Below are positions 1-7,567 of a DNA stretch of 25,399 nucleotides, piece by piece (positions within the stretch are counted from its first letter, which is position 1; each line of letters starts with the position of its first letter). Below the pieces are notes generated by a model. The model had not been told where the DNA came from, did no database searches, and saw only the letters and a program-made list of their open reading frames with translations. Both the position numbers and the translations under genes were made by a program. The stretch comes from CAZEIW01 sp964512305 (GTDB taxonomy: Bacteria; Pseudomonadota; Gammaproteobacteria; Burkholderiales; Burkholderiaceae_F): contig CAZEIW010000092.1 of NCBI GenBank assembly GCA_964512305.1, forward strand, positions 1 to 25,399, written 5' to 3'.

Positions 1-26
1 CCGGGACTCCGCCCGGGGATGACGCC
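1..26. repeat. Partial copy of GC-rich hairpin repeat (right end)
   Basis: The first 18 bases match the last hairpin (loop and right arm) of the repeat seen complete at 55-171 and 4638-4754. The following GATGACGCC resembles the sequence after those copies. The window therefore opens inside a further copy, so at least two copies lie in tandem on the 3' side of the hyfE-like gene. Confidence 0.75.
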
Positions 27-54
27 GACTAAGAGCGTCGCCCTTGGCAATGTC

Positions 55-171
55 ATGGCCGGGCTTGTCCCGGCCATCCGTAAGCGTGCCCCCGGGCTTG
101 ACCCGGGGGTCGGTGCGAGTCGAGGCGCCTCCAGTTCGCCCCGACGTGGATCCCCGGGACTCCGCCCGGGG
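55..171. repeat. Three-hairpin GC-rich intergenic repeat, copy 1
   Basis: Three consecutive inverted repeats are visible: ATGGCCGGG/CCCGGCCAT at 55-77, CCCCCGGG/CCCGGGGG at 89-109, and CCCCGGG/CCCGGGG at 152-171. The same three hairpins, with nearly identical first 60 bases and a more diverged spacer, recur at 4638-4754. A weaker GACGCC/GGCGTC hairpin follows at about 174-192. The element lies directly downstream of the minus-strand hyfE-like stop codon, so it may also help end that transcript. It codes for nothing recognisable. Confidence 0.85.
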
Positions 172-218
172 ACGACGCCAGCTTGGGGCGTCCCGATCGC
201 AGGTGTCGGAGGCCGCTC

Positions 219-878
219 TCATTCTTCCTTCAACTTCTCCAGATGCCGTATATCCAAGCTGTCGAACTGCTCGCGGATCTGGAACATGAACACGCCGAGG
301 ATCAGGAATCCGACCAGCACGTCGAGCGCGATGCCGAGCTCGACGATCATCGGCATGCCGTTGGTGGCCGCCGTCGCCGCGAAGAACAGGCCGTTTTCCA
401 TCGCCAGGAAGCCGATCACCTGCGGCACCGCCTTGGCGCGCGTGATCATCATCAGGAACGACAGCAGCACGCAGGCGAGCGCGATGCCCAGCGTCGAGCG
501 CGCGATCGTCGCCGACAGCTGCGAGATCGGCGCCGCCAGGTTGAACGCGAACACCACCAGCACGATGCCGATCAGCATGGTGGTCGGGATGTTGATCAGC
601 GTTTCCACGTCCCACCGCACGTCGAGGCGGTCGATCACCCGGTGCAGCAGGATCGGGATCACCACCACCTTCAGCACGAACGTGATCGCGGCCGAGTAGT
701 ACAGGTGCGGCTGGTGCGTCAGGTAGCCGACGGTCAGCGTCGCCGCGACCAGCGTCGCGCCCTGCGCGGTGAAAAGGTGGATCAGGCTCAGGACGCGGCG
801 CTGCGTGATCATGGCGAACGCGACCAGCAGCAGCACCGCGGCGTACAGGTTGATGCTCTGCGACAGCAGCTGGACCAT
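219..878 (-). CDS. hyfE: Hydrogenase-4 subunit E-like membrane protein (cluster B)
   Basis: This 219-residue protein is almost entirely hydrophobic, with about six or seven membrane segments. Its C-terminal part resembles NuoK: it contains VIGFLAMENGLFFA with the conserved intramembrane glutamate, then GMPMIVELGIALDVLVGF and a charged tail. In the family this subunit sits in the proton-translocating membrane arm of HyfE/formate-hydrogenlyase-like complexes. The start ATG lies two bases beyond the hyfC-like stop, which fixes it. It is clearly homologous to, but well diverged from, the copy at 14705-15367. In that other cluster a hyfF gene overlaps the hyfE end; here the stop is followed by repeats up to the window edge. 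Confidence 0.88.
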   Translation of the reverse strand: MVQLLSQSINLYAAVLLLVAFAMITQRRVLSLIHLFTAQGATLVAATLTVGYLTHQPHLYYSAAITFVLKVVVIPILLHRVIDRLDVRWDVETLINIPTTMLIGIVLVVFAFNLAAPISQLSATIARSTLGIALACVLLSFLMMITRAKAVPQVIGFLAMENGLFFAATAATNGMPMIVELGIALDVLVGFLILGVFMFQIREQFDSLDIRHLEKLKEE

Positions 879-880
879 TT

Positions 881-1828
881 TCAGGCCCCCAGCAGCTGGT
901 GCACCAGCATTCCGATCACCGCCAGCAGGAAGGCGCTCGCCTGGAACTCGGGCACGCGGAAGATGCGCATCTTGGCCGACAGCGTCTCGATCAGCGCCAG
1001 CAGCACGCCGCCGATCACGAGCTTCAGCAGCAGCGCGGGCACCGCAACCAGGATCGCCAGCGGGGTGGCGGCCTGCGCGACGCCCCAGGGGAAGAACAGC
1101 GCCAGCCCGATCGACGAGTACGCGAACAGTTTCAGCGCCGCGGCCCACTCCACCAGGGCCAGATGGCGGCCGGAGTATTCGAGGATCAGCGCCTCGTGGA
1201 TCATCGTGAGCTCGAGGTGCGTCGCCGGGTTGTCGACCGGCACGCGGGCGTTCTCGGCCAGCGATACCATCGTGAAGGCGACGCCCGCGAAGGCCAGGCT
1301 GGGGTAGATCGCGACCTCGCGGTGCGACAGCGACTCCACCATGTTGGTGAGCGCGGTCGAGCGCGTGATCAGCGAGGCCGAGAACAGCGTCATCAGCAGC
1401 GCCGGCTCGGCCAGGAACCCGATCAGCATCTCGCGCCGCGCGCCCAGCGTGCCGAAGGCCGTGCCGATGTCCATCGCCGCCAGCGAGATGAACACGCGCG
1501 CCACCGCAAACAGGCCCACCAGCGCGATCGCGTCGGCCGCCGTGCCCAGGGGCAGGTCGGTCGACAGCGTCGGCACGATCCCGCACGCCAGCGCCATGCA
1601 GCCGAACACGATGTAGGGCGCGATCCGGAACAGCGGCGAGGCCGAGCTCGCGACCACCGACTCCTTGTTGAACAGCTTGTGCAGCAACCGGTACGGCTGC
1701 AGCACCCCGGGGGCCGTTTTGTTCTGCAGCCAGGCGCGGCACTGGTTGACCCAGCCCATCAGCAGCGGCGCGGCCGCGAGCGCGATCACGATCTCGAGCA
1801 GCTGGGAAACGACGCCGGCAGCCGTCAT
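881..1828 (-). CDS. hyfC: Hydrogenase-4 subunit C / NuoH-like membrane protein (cluster B)
   Basis: This is a 315-residue membrane protein of the HyfC/HycD/NuoH family, which anchors the soluble arm of the complex and forms the channel linking redox chemistry to the membrane arm. Family signatures are QPYRLLHKLFNKE near residue 45 and a run of acidic residues in ENARVPVDNPATHLELTMIHEALILEYSGRHLA near residues 190-220, comparable to the quinone-site loop of NuoH. The start ATG overlaps the hyfB-like stop as ATGA, which implies translational coupling. The paralogue at 15367-16320 has the same length and motifs. Confidence 0.9.
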   Translation of the reverse strand: MTAAGVVSQLLEIVIALAAAPLLMGWVNQCRAWLQNKTAPGVLQPYRLLHKLFNKESVVASSASPLFRIAPYIVFGCMALACGIVPTLSTDLPLGTAADAIALVGLFAVARVFISLAAMDIGTAFGTLGARREMLIGFLAEPALLMTLFSASLITRSTALTNMVESLSHREVAIYPSLAFAGVAFTMVSLAENARVPVDNPATHLELTMIHEALILEYSGRHLALVEWAAALKLFAYSSIGLALFFPWGVAQAATPLAILVAVPALLLKLVIGGVLLALIETLSAKMRIFRVPEFQASAFLLAVIGMLVHQLLGA

Positions 1829-3825
1829 GCCCGCACCACCAGCAGCATCGCGATCAGCGTCAGGAAGCTGTACAGCAGGTAGATCGAGATGCGCCCCTGC
1901 TGCAGCTGGCCGACCGCGCGCGCGGCGCGCTCGACCAGGCGCGCCACCGGCAGGTAGATCCAGTGCCAGAAATGGTCCTCGATCACCACCAGGTAGCGCG
2001 GCCGCGCGTCGAACGGCGACGGCAGCTCGCGCGTCATCCGGAAGAACGGCTCGAAGATCTGCCGGATCGGCTGGCCGAAGCCCTCGGCGGTGTCCTGCAT
2101 CCGCGCGGTCAGCCCCGGCGTGCCGCAGTCCCAGGGATCGGCGCGCCGCAGCCGGCCGTGATAGAACACGCGCACCAGCACGATCGCGAGCACGATGCCC
2201 GCCGACACGACGGCCAGGAACACGACGGGCCCGTAGCTTGCGCGCTCGACCGACGTCGGCGCCAGCAGCAGCCAGCCGTTGGCGCGCACCGCCTGCGCCA
2301 GCCCGGCGCCGATCAGCCGCTGCGTCACCCGGTCGATCGCCTCGATCACCGGCACGGGCAGCAGCCCGAGCGCGACGCAGCCGGCGGCCAGCCACACCAG
2401 CCCGATGCGCTCGAGCCGGCTCGCGTCGTGCGCGTGCGCCAGCTTCTCCTCGCGCGGCTGGCCGAGGAAGATCACGCCGAAGAACTTCACCATCGCATAG
2501 CCCGCCAGCGCCGCGACCAGCGCGATCCCGGCCGCGACCAGCGGGATCAGCATGTTCAGGAACGAGTCGGGCAGGTTGGTCGTGAACAGGAAGCTCTGCA
2601 GCAGCAGCCACTCGGAGACGAAGCCGGCGAGCGGCGGCAGCCCCGAGCTCGTCAGCACGCCGACCAGCACCAGCCATGCGACCCAGGGCATCGAGCGGAT
2701 CAGGCCGCCCAGCTTGCCCAGGTTGCGCTCGCCGGTGGCGTGCAGCACGGTGCCGGTGCCGAGGAAGAGCAGGCTCTTGAAGAACGCGTGGGCGACCACG
2801 TGGAACAGGCTCGCGGTCAGCGCCAGCGCCGACAGGTCGTACATCTGGTAGGCGCGGAACACGAGCCCCAGCCCGATGCCCGCGAAGATCAGGCCGATGT
2901 TCTCGATCGACGAGTACGCGAGCAGCCGCTTCATGTCCGTCTGCACGGTGCTGAACACGACGCCGAAAAGCGCGGTGACGAGACCGAGCGCGAGCAGCAC
3001 GATCCCCCACCACCAGAGCTGCATCTGCAGCAGGTCGAACGAGACCCGAAGCAGCGCGTAGATCGCCGTCTTGAGCATCACGCCGCTCATCAGCGCCGAG
3101 ACCGGGGAGGGCGCCGCCGGGTGCGCCTCCGGCAGCCACACGTGCAGCGGCACGATGCCGGCCTTGGCGCCGAACCCGAACACGGCGAGCAGGAAGCCGA
3201 CCGAGGACCAGAAGGGCGTCAGGTGCTGGGCGCGCATGTTGGCGAACGTGTAGTCGCCGGTATTGGCCTGCAGCACGCCGAAGCACAGCAGGATCGAGAT
3301 GGCGCCGACGTGCGCCAGCAGCAGGTACAGGTAGCCGGCGCGCCGGATCGCGGGCACCCGGTGGTTGGTCGTCACCAGGAAGAACGACGCCAGCGCCATC
3401 GTCTCCCACATGACCATGAACGCGTACGCGTCGTCGGCCAGCACGACCATCACCATCGCGGCCAGGAACAGGTGGTACTCCAGGCACAGCAGGCCCGCGG
3501 GCGTGCCCTCGCCGGTGCGGAAGTAGCCTGCCGAGAAGATCGTCGCCCCCGCGCCGGCGGCGCCGATCACGACCAGGAAGAAGGCCGACAGGCTGTCCAG
3601 GCGCAGGTGGAAGGGAAGCCCGGGCAGGCCGATCGCCAGCACCGCGGTCTCGGGCGTCGAGAACAGGGCATCGAGCGCAACTGCGGCCAGCGCGACGCAC
3701 AGCAGCGCGCCGATCGGAAATAGCCGCCGCGCCACGAAGCGGGTCCGGCGCAGCGCGAACAGCGCCGCAACGCCGACCGCGAGCCAGCCCGCGACGATCA
3801 CGAGGATCCAGTCAATGGGCAGCAT
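1825..3825 (-). CDS. hyfB: Hydrogenase-4 subunit B-like antiporter subunit (cluster B)
   Basis: This 666-residue protein of the HyfB/NuoL/MrpA-type proton-pumping antiporter family is the first gene of cluster B. The conserved charged residues of the half-channels are present: glutamate at about 141 in VMWETMALASF, lysine at about 221 in FGAKAGIVPLHVWLP, lysine at about 252 in SGVMLKTAIY, and TDMKRLLAYSSIENIG further on. The C-terminal part has the HyfB-type PWDCG and FGQPIRQIFEPFFR segments. The start at 3825 was chosen because the open frame upstream (to 3936) is arginine/proline-rich and unlike membrane protein. No strong Shine-Dalgarno sequence is visible. The next gene overlaps by four bases. 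Confidence 0.88.
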   Translation of the reverse strand: MLPIDWILVIVAGWLAVGVAALFALRRTRFVARRLFPIGALLCVALAAVALDALFSTPETAVLAIGLPGLPFHLRLDSLSAFFLVVIGAAGAGATIFSAGYFRTGEGTPAGLLCLEYHLFLAAMVMVVLADDAYAFMVMWETMALASFFLVTTNHRVPAIRRAGYLYLLLAHVGAISILLCFGVLQANTGDYTFANMRAQHLTPFWSSVGFLLAVFGFGAKAGIVPLHVWLPEAHPAAPSPVSALMSGVMLKTAIYALLRVSFDLLQMQLWWWGIVLLALGLVTALFGVVFSTVQTDMKRLLAYSSIENIGLIFAGIGLGLVFRAYQMYDLSALALTASLFHVVAHAFFKSLLFLGTGTVLHATGERNLGKLGGLIRSMPWVAWLVLVGVLTSSGLPPLAGFVSEWLLLQSFLFTTNLPDSFLNMLIPLVAAGIALVAALAGYAMVKFFGVIFLGQPREEKLAHAHDASRLERIGLVWLAAGCVALGLLPVPVIEAIDRVTQRLIGAGLAQAVRANGWLLLAPTSVERASYGPVVFLAVVSAGIVLAIVLVRVFYHGRLRRADPWDCGTPGLTARMQDTAEGFGQPIRQIFEPFFRMTRELPSPFDARPRYLVVIEDHFWHWIYLPVARLVERAARAVGQLQQGRISIYLLYSFLTLIAMLLVVRA

Positions 3826-3982
3826 CGTCGGGCGGAGACCGGAGCTTCGGGGAGAGCACGGTGGGCGGCGGAAATGCGGGGATGGGCTGCGAGGGGCGGC
3901 GAAACGGTCTATCCGCGCGCGGCTCGCGCGCGCCAAAGGCCGAAGGATACCGGCTTGTGCGCTTGCCCGCGTTCAGGTCGTG

Positions 3983-4017
3983 GTCACGCCGCCGGGTCAC
4001 GCCGCTTGGGTCACGCC
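3983..4017 (+). promoter_or_regulatory. Three direct repeats of GTCACGCC upstream of sodC
   Basis: GTCACGCC occurs at 3983-3990, 3996-4003 and 4010-4017, spaced 13 and 14 bases apart, with similar spacers (GCCGG, GCTTGG). The array ends about 18 bases before a TATAGT hexamer at 4036-4041 and 52 bases before the sodC start. It lies in the divergent region between cluster B and sodC. Such phased short repeats can be regulator sites, but no regulator is recognised and the period is longer than one helical turn. Confidence 0.4.
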
Positions 4018-4035
4018 TATGTGAGCGGGCGCGGA

Positions 4036-4041
4036 TATAGT
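4036..4041 (+). promoter_or_regulatory. Possible -10 element for sodC
   Basis: TATAGT stands out in GC-rich sequence 28 bases before the sodC start codon. No good -35 hexamer lies at the usual 16-18 base distance; TCACGC at 4011-4016 is 19 bases away. The call is tentative. Confidence 0.3.
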
Positions 4042-4056
4042 GGGCGTTCCATTCCC

Positions 4057-4063
4057 GGAGGAG
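4057..4063 (+). promoter_or_regulatory. Ribosome binding site deciding the sodC start
   Basis: GGAGGAG lies six bases before the ATG at 4070. This settles the start over the earlier in-frame codon at 4040, which would put the signal peptide in the wrong place. Confidence 0.8.
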
Positions 4064-4069
4064 ACGGCC

Positions 4070-4630
4070 ATGAGGATCCGGATCGTGCCCGCCGCGTTCG
4101 CTGCCTCTGCCGTCGCCGTCTCAATGCTCGGCGGCTGCGAAACCCTGCAATCGGGCTGGGACTCGTTATGGGGAGCGAGCGGCGCGGTGGCGCGTGCCGA
4201 TCTGCGTCCCACTCAGGGCAATACGGTCACCGGCACCGTCGTGTTCCGCCAGAAGGGCGACCATGTCCTGGTGACGGCCGAGGTACACGGGCTGGCGCCC
4301 GGCTCGGAGCACGGCTTCCACGTGCACGAGCGGCCCGACTGCTCGTCGCCCGACGCGATGAGCGCGGGCGGGCATTTCAATCCTTCCGGCAACCCGCACG
4401 CGCACTTCTCGCAATCGAAGCGCCACGCAGGCGACCTGGCGAACCTCAAGGCGGGCACCGACGGGGTGGCCCATTATTCGTTCGAAAGCGAACTGCTGTC
4501 GGTCGGCAGCGGATCCGGCAACGTGATCGGCCACAGCGTGGTCGTGCACCGGGATCCCGACGACTACCAGACCCAGCCCGCCGGAAACTCGGGCCCTCGT
4601 CTCGCGTGCGGGGTAATTACGGCGGGCTAA
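4070..4630 (+). CDS. sodC: Periplasmic Cu/Zn superoxide dismutase, lipoprotein form
   Basis: This 186-residue enzyme would convert superoxide to oxygen and hydrogen peroxide in the cell envelope. An N-terminal hydrophobic stretch ends in the lipobox LGGC (Cys23), so the protein is probably lipidated. All metal ligands can be read: Cu ligands H84, H86 and H160; bridging H102; Zn ligands H110, H119 and D122, with the family's exact 8-9-3 spacing. C91 and C180 can form the conserved disulfide, and GPRLACGVI closes the domain. The gene stands alone on the plus strand, divergent from cluster B and convergent with uppP, with a hairpin repeat after its stop. Confidence 0.95.
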   Translation: MRIRIVPAAFAASAVAVSMLGGCETLQSGWDSLWGASGAVARADLRPTQGNTVTGTVVFRQKGDHVLVTAEVHGLAPGSEHGFHVHERPDCSSPDAMSAGGHFNPSGNPHAHFSQSKRHAGDLANLKAGTDGVAHYSFESELLSVGSGSGNVIGHSVVVHRDPDDYQTQPAGNSGPRLACGVITAG

Positions 4631-4637
4631 CGTCGTC

Positions 4638-4754
4638 ATGGCCGGGCTTGTCCCGGCCATCCGTAAGCCTGCCCCCGGGCTTGACCCGGGGGTCGGCGCG
4701 AGACGAAGCGTCCGCGTTGCGCACCGACGGGGATCCCCGGGACTCCGCCCGGGG
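4638..4754. repeat. Three-hairpin GC-rich intergenic repeat, copy 2
   Basis: This has the same architecture as the copy at 55-171: ATGGCCGGG/CCCGGCCAT at 4638-4660, CCCCCGGG/CCCGGGGG at 4672-4692, and CCCCGGG/CCCGGGG at 4735-4754. The segment from the first hairpin through GGGGTCGG is almost base-for-base identical to copy 1, while the spacer before the third hairpin has diverged. It sits between the convergent sodC and uppP genes, where it could act as a bidirectional transcript end. Confidence 0.85.
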
Positions 4755-4779
4755 ATGACTGGCTTCTGACCCCTGCCCG

Positions 4780-5625
4780 TTACCCAATCGCCAGCACCCC
4801 ACCCGCCGCCACGAAGCAGTAATACCCAAACCAGTGCCACCGCCCCCGCTCGAGCCAGCGCGACAGCCAGCGCAGCGCGACCCAGCCGGCGACGAAGCTG
4901 CATAACATCCCGACCAGCCCAGGGCCGGTAAGCGCGAGCAGGTCGCCTGCGCCCGCGCCCGATACCAACTGCGCCTTGAAGAGCCGATAGCCCTCCTTCA
5001 CGATCACCGCCGGCGTCAGCACGACCGCCAGCGCGAAGCTGAACTCCTCGGCCCGAATCCGGTCGACATTGAGGAAGAGCCCGGTCGAGATCGTCGATCC
5101 CGAACGCGAGAAGCCGCGAAACGGCAGGCAAAGCCCCTGCACCGCGCCGATCCACGCCGACTCCCGCAATGCGAGCGGGCGTGGCTGCGCGGGGGCGGCG
5201 CGCCTGCCCGACAGCACGATCATGATGCCGGCGGCGACCAGGCCGCAGGCCATCACGTAGTGGTTGCCGAACAGGTGCTCGATCTCCGCGTGCTCCGAGC
5301 CGCGCAGCACGATGCGCTCGATCACGAGCATCAACCCCAAGCCGATCGCGCCCGTCAGGGCCGTCGCCAGCGCCACCAGCCTGGCCGTGTCCCAGAACGC
5401 CGCCATCGACGAGAAATAGCGCTTGCGCCAGGAGCTCCAGAAGTAGCCGATCACCGCGAACATCGTGCCGGTATGGAGCATCACGAGCAGGAAGGTCATC
5501 TCCGGCGCGGTCGGATCCAGCCCCAGCAGCTTCTCAGCGACGATCACGTGCGCGGAGCTCGAGACGGGAAGCAACTCGGCGATGCCCTGGACGACGGCGA
5601 GCAGCACGATGTTCAGGAAGGTCAT
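4780..5625 (-). CDS. uppP: Undecaprenyl-diphosphatase (UppP/BacA)
   Basis: This 281-residue integral membrane enzyme removes a phosphate from undecaprenyl diphosphate, recycling the lipid carrier used in peptidoglycan and O-antigen synthesis. Two signature loops are present: QGIAELLPVSSSAH (residues 13-26) and FRGFSRSGSTIS (169-180) with the catalytic arginine at 174. Length and hydrophobic pattern are normal for the family. It follows trmB on the same strand with a 73-base gap, so the two may share a transcript. Family overexpression is linked to bacitracin resistance. A conventional gene with no visible damage. Confidence 0.95.
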   Translation of the reverse strand: MTFLNIVLLAVVQGIAELLPVSSSAHVIVAEKLLGLDPTAPEMTFLLVMLHTGTMFAVIGYFWSSWRKRYFSSMAAFWDTARLVALATALTGAIGLGLMLVIERIVLRGSEHAEIEHLFGNHYVMACGLVAAGIMIVLSGRRAAPAQPRPLALRESAWIGAVQGLCLPFRGFSRSGSTISTGLFLNVDRIRAEEFSFALAVVLTPAVIVKEGYRLFKAQLVSGAGAGDLLALTGPGLVGMLCSFVAGWVALRWLSRWLERGRWHWFGYYCFVAAGGVLAIG

Positions 5626-5698
5626 GGCGTGAGGTTTCCTTTTTCCTTGCGAGTCGGCGGCCGCGACCTCGTAGATCGAGTGGAGCGGCGCCGCGCAC

Positions 5699-6427
5699 CT
5701 ATATCCGTTCGAACACCAGGTCCCACACCCCGTGGCCGAGACGCTCGCCGCGCGCGTGGAACTTCGTGGTAGGGCGCTCGCACAGCGGGTTGGAGGGCGA
5801 AGGCGAGAAGCCCGCGTGCAGGTTGCGCAGGCGCGGCTCGGCCGACAGCACTTCGAGCATCTGCTGCGCGTAAGGCTCCCAGTCGGTCGCGCAGTGCAGC
5901 ACCCCGCCGGGGAGCAGGCGTTCGGCGAGCTGCCCGGCGAAGGGCTGCGCGATCAGGCGCCGCTTGTGATGGCGCGCCTTCGGCCAGGGATCGGGGAAGA
6001 AGACGTGAACGCCGGCGAGGGTCGCCGGCGCGAGCATGTCGCGCACGACCTCGACCGCGTCGTGCTCGATGATCCGCAGGTTCGCCAGCCCGTGATCGGC
6101 GGCCCGGCGCGCCAGCGCGCCGATGCCGGCGACGAACACCTCGACCGCGAGGAAGTCGAGCTCCGGGTGTTGCTGCGCGATCGTGGCCGTGGTTTCGCCC
6201 ATCCCGAAGCCGATCTCCAGGATGACCGGCGCGGTGCGTCCGAACGCTGCCCGCAGGTCGAGCGGGGCGGGGGCATACGGCAGCGCCAGCTTCGGGAACT
6301 CTTCGTCGTACGCACGCCGCTGCGCTGGGGTCACGCGCCCGCGCCGCAACGCGAAGGAGCGGACGCGGCGCCAGGGCGGCCCGGCAGGCGTCGCGCAATC
6401 CGGGGAGTCGGGGACGGAATCTGGCAT
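5699..6427 (-). CDS. trmB: tRNA (guanine-N7-)-methyltransferase
   Basis: This 242-residue SAM-dependent enzyme makes m7G46 in the tRNA variable loop. The SAM-binding motif EIGFGMGETT begins at residue 71, followed by an acidic E96 and D123. The family signature FPDPWPKARHHKRR lies at 144-157, ATDWEPYA at 180-187, and RPTTKFHARGERLGH near the C-terminus. The first 20 residues are low-complexity and variable, as is usual. It is divergent from lpxO across a 184-base spacer, which must hold the promoters for both directions. Confidence 0.96.
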   Translation of the reverse strand: MPDSVPDSPDCATPAGPPWRRVRSFALRRGRVTPAQRRAYDEEFPKLALPYAPAPLDLRAAFGRTAPVILEIGFGMGETTATIAQQHPELDFLAVEVFVAGIGALARRAADHGLANLRIIEHDAVEVVRDMLAPATLAGVHVFFPDPWPKARHHKRRLIAQPFAGQLAERLLPGGVLHCATDWEPYAQQMLEVLSAEPRLRNLHAGFSPSPSNPLCERPTTKFHARGERLGHGVWDLVFERI

Positions 6428-6611
6428 GAGGGCAGTTTATCGTTCGTCGGGTGTCGTAAAATCCCAGGTCCCGCCGTCTGCGAAAACAACGCCCGAAAAC
6501 CACAGCGCGACAGCGGGGGACGACGACAGCAGCGGCGAAGAGCTTCCCGCCGGCCAGGCGGCAGCGCACCCGACGGCGGCGCGAGGGCGAAGGTACCATG
6601 GGGAAGACACG

Positions 6612-7532
6612 ATGACGGTGAATTTTCTGGCGCCGAAGTTCCTGGTGCTGTACGTCTTCGTGTTCTCCTCGCTGTTCATGCACTTCCGCGGGCGCGCGCG
6701 CCTGCCGGTGCTGCGCCAGATAGGCAACCACTCGACGCTGCTGGCACCGTACAACGTGCTGCTGTACCTGTTCTCGGCGGTGCCGGGCCGTCCCTACCTC
6801 GACCTGCGCCGCTTTCCGGAAATGGCCGTGCTGCGCGACAACTGGCAGACCATCCGCGACGAGGCACTGCAGCTGCTCGACGGCGGCGGCCTGCGCGCGG
6901 CCACCGACCACGTCGACATCGGCTTCAACTCGTTCTTCCAGCGCGGCTGGAAGCGCTTCTACCTCAAGTGGTACGGCGATCCGCCGCCCACCGCGCTCGA
7001 TCGCTGTCCGAAGACGGTCGCGCTGCTGCAGTCGATCCCGTCGGTGAACGCGGCGATGTTCGCGCTGCTTCCGCCGGGCGCGCGCCTGAACGAGCACCGC
7101 GACCCGAGCGCCGCCTCGCTGCGCTACCACCTGGGCCTGCTCACGCCCAACGACGACCGCTGCCGGATCGTGGTCGACGGCGAGCCCTACTCGTGGCGCG
7201 ACGGGCAGGACGTCATGTTCGACGAGACCTTCCTGCACTACGCCGAGAACCGCACCGACCGGACGCGGCTCATCCTGTTCTGCGACGTCGAGCGGCCGCT
7301 GCACTTCGCGCCCATGCGCGCGCTCAACCGCTTCTTCGGGCGGTCCTTCATGCGCGCGGCGGCGACGCAGAACGACGAGACCGAGGGCGTCGGCGTGATC
7401 AACCGGCTGTACGTGCCGATCGGCCATCTCAAGGCCGTCCTCAAGCGCGCGAAGCAAGCCAACAAGCCGCTGTTCAATGCCTGCAAGTACGCGCTGATCG
7501 TCGCGCTGCTCTACGGGATCTTTCTGTACTGA
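6612..7532 (+). CDS. lpxO: Lipid A 2-hydroxylase-like aspartyl/asparaginyl beta-hydroxylase (LpxO)
   Basis: This 306-residue Fe(II)/2-oxoglutarate dioxygenase is flanked by an N-terminal (about 5-25) and a C-terminal (about 290-305) hydrophobic segment. LpxO enzymes hydroxylate a secondary acyl chain of lipid A at the inner membrane. The iron site is readable as H162-R-D164 and H209 (FLHYAEN), with R219 for 2-oxoglutarate. The start at 6612 gives the membrane anchor directly and is preceded by GGGGAAG. The gene is first in a plus-strand group with an MFS transporter and a VOC protein. Substrate assignment rests on family resemblance. Confidence 0.88.
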   Translation: MTVNFLAPKFLVLYVFVFSSLFMHFRGRARLPVLRQIGNHSTLLAPYNVLLYLFSAVPGRPYLDLRRFPEMAVLRDNWQTIRDEALQLLDGGGLRAATDHVDIGFNSFFQRGWKRFYLKWYGDPPPTALDRCPKTVALLQSIPSVNAAMFALLPPGARLNEHRDPSAASLRYHLGLLTPNDDRCRIVVDGEPYSWRDGQDVMFDETFLHYAENRTDRTRLILFCDVERPLHFAPMRALNRFFGRSFMRAAATQNDETEGVGVINRLYVPIGHLKAVLKRAKQANKPLFNACKYALIVALLYGIFLY

Positions 7533-7567
7533 GGCGGGCGCCGCGCGGGCACGCTGCGACTGCCGGC

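Noticed and set aside
1..180. CRISPR array
   Set aside because: The repeats are hairpin units of unequal spacing with repeat-like spacers, only about one and a half copies, and no cas genes.
183..3723. Long open frames on the plus strand opposite cluster B, up to 586 codons
   Set aside because: They are rich in Arg, Gln, His and Asp and are shadows caused by GC-rich third positions of the hyfB, hyfC and hyfE genes on the other strand.
1825..3825. Mrp-type Na+/H+ antiporter or DabB-type carbon-uptake subunit
   Set aside because: Neighbouring NuoH-like and HyfE-like genes, and the absence of MrpB-G or a DabA gene, point to a hydrogenase-4-like complex.
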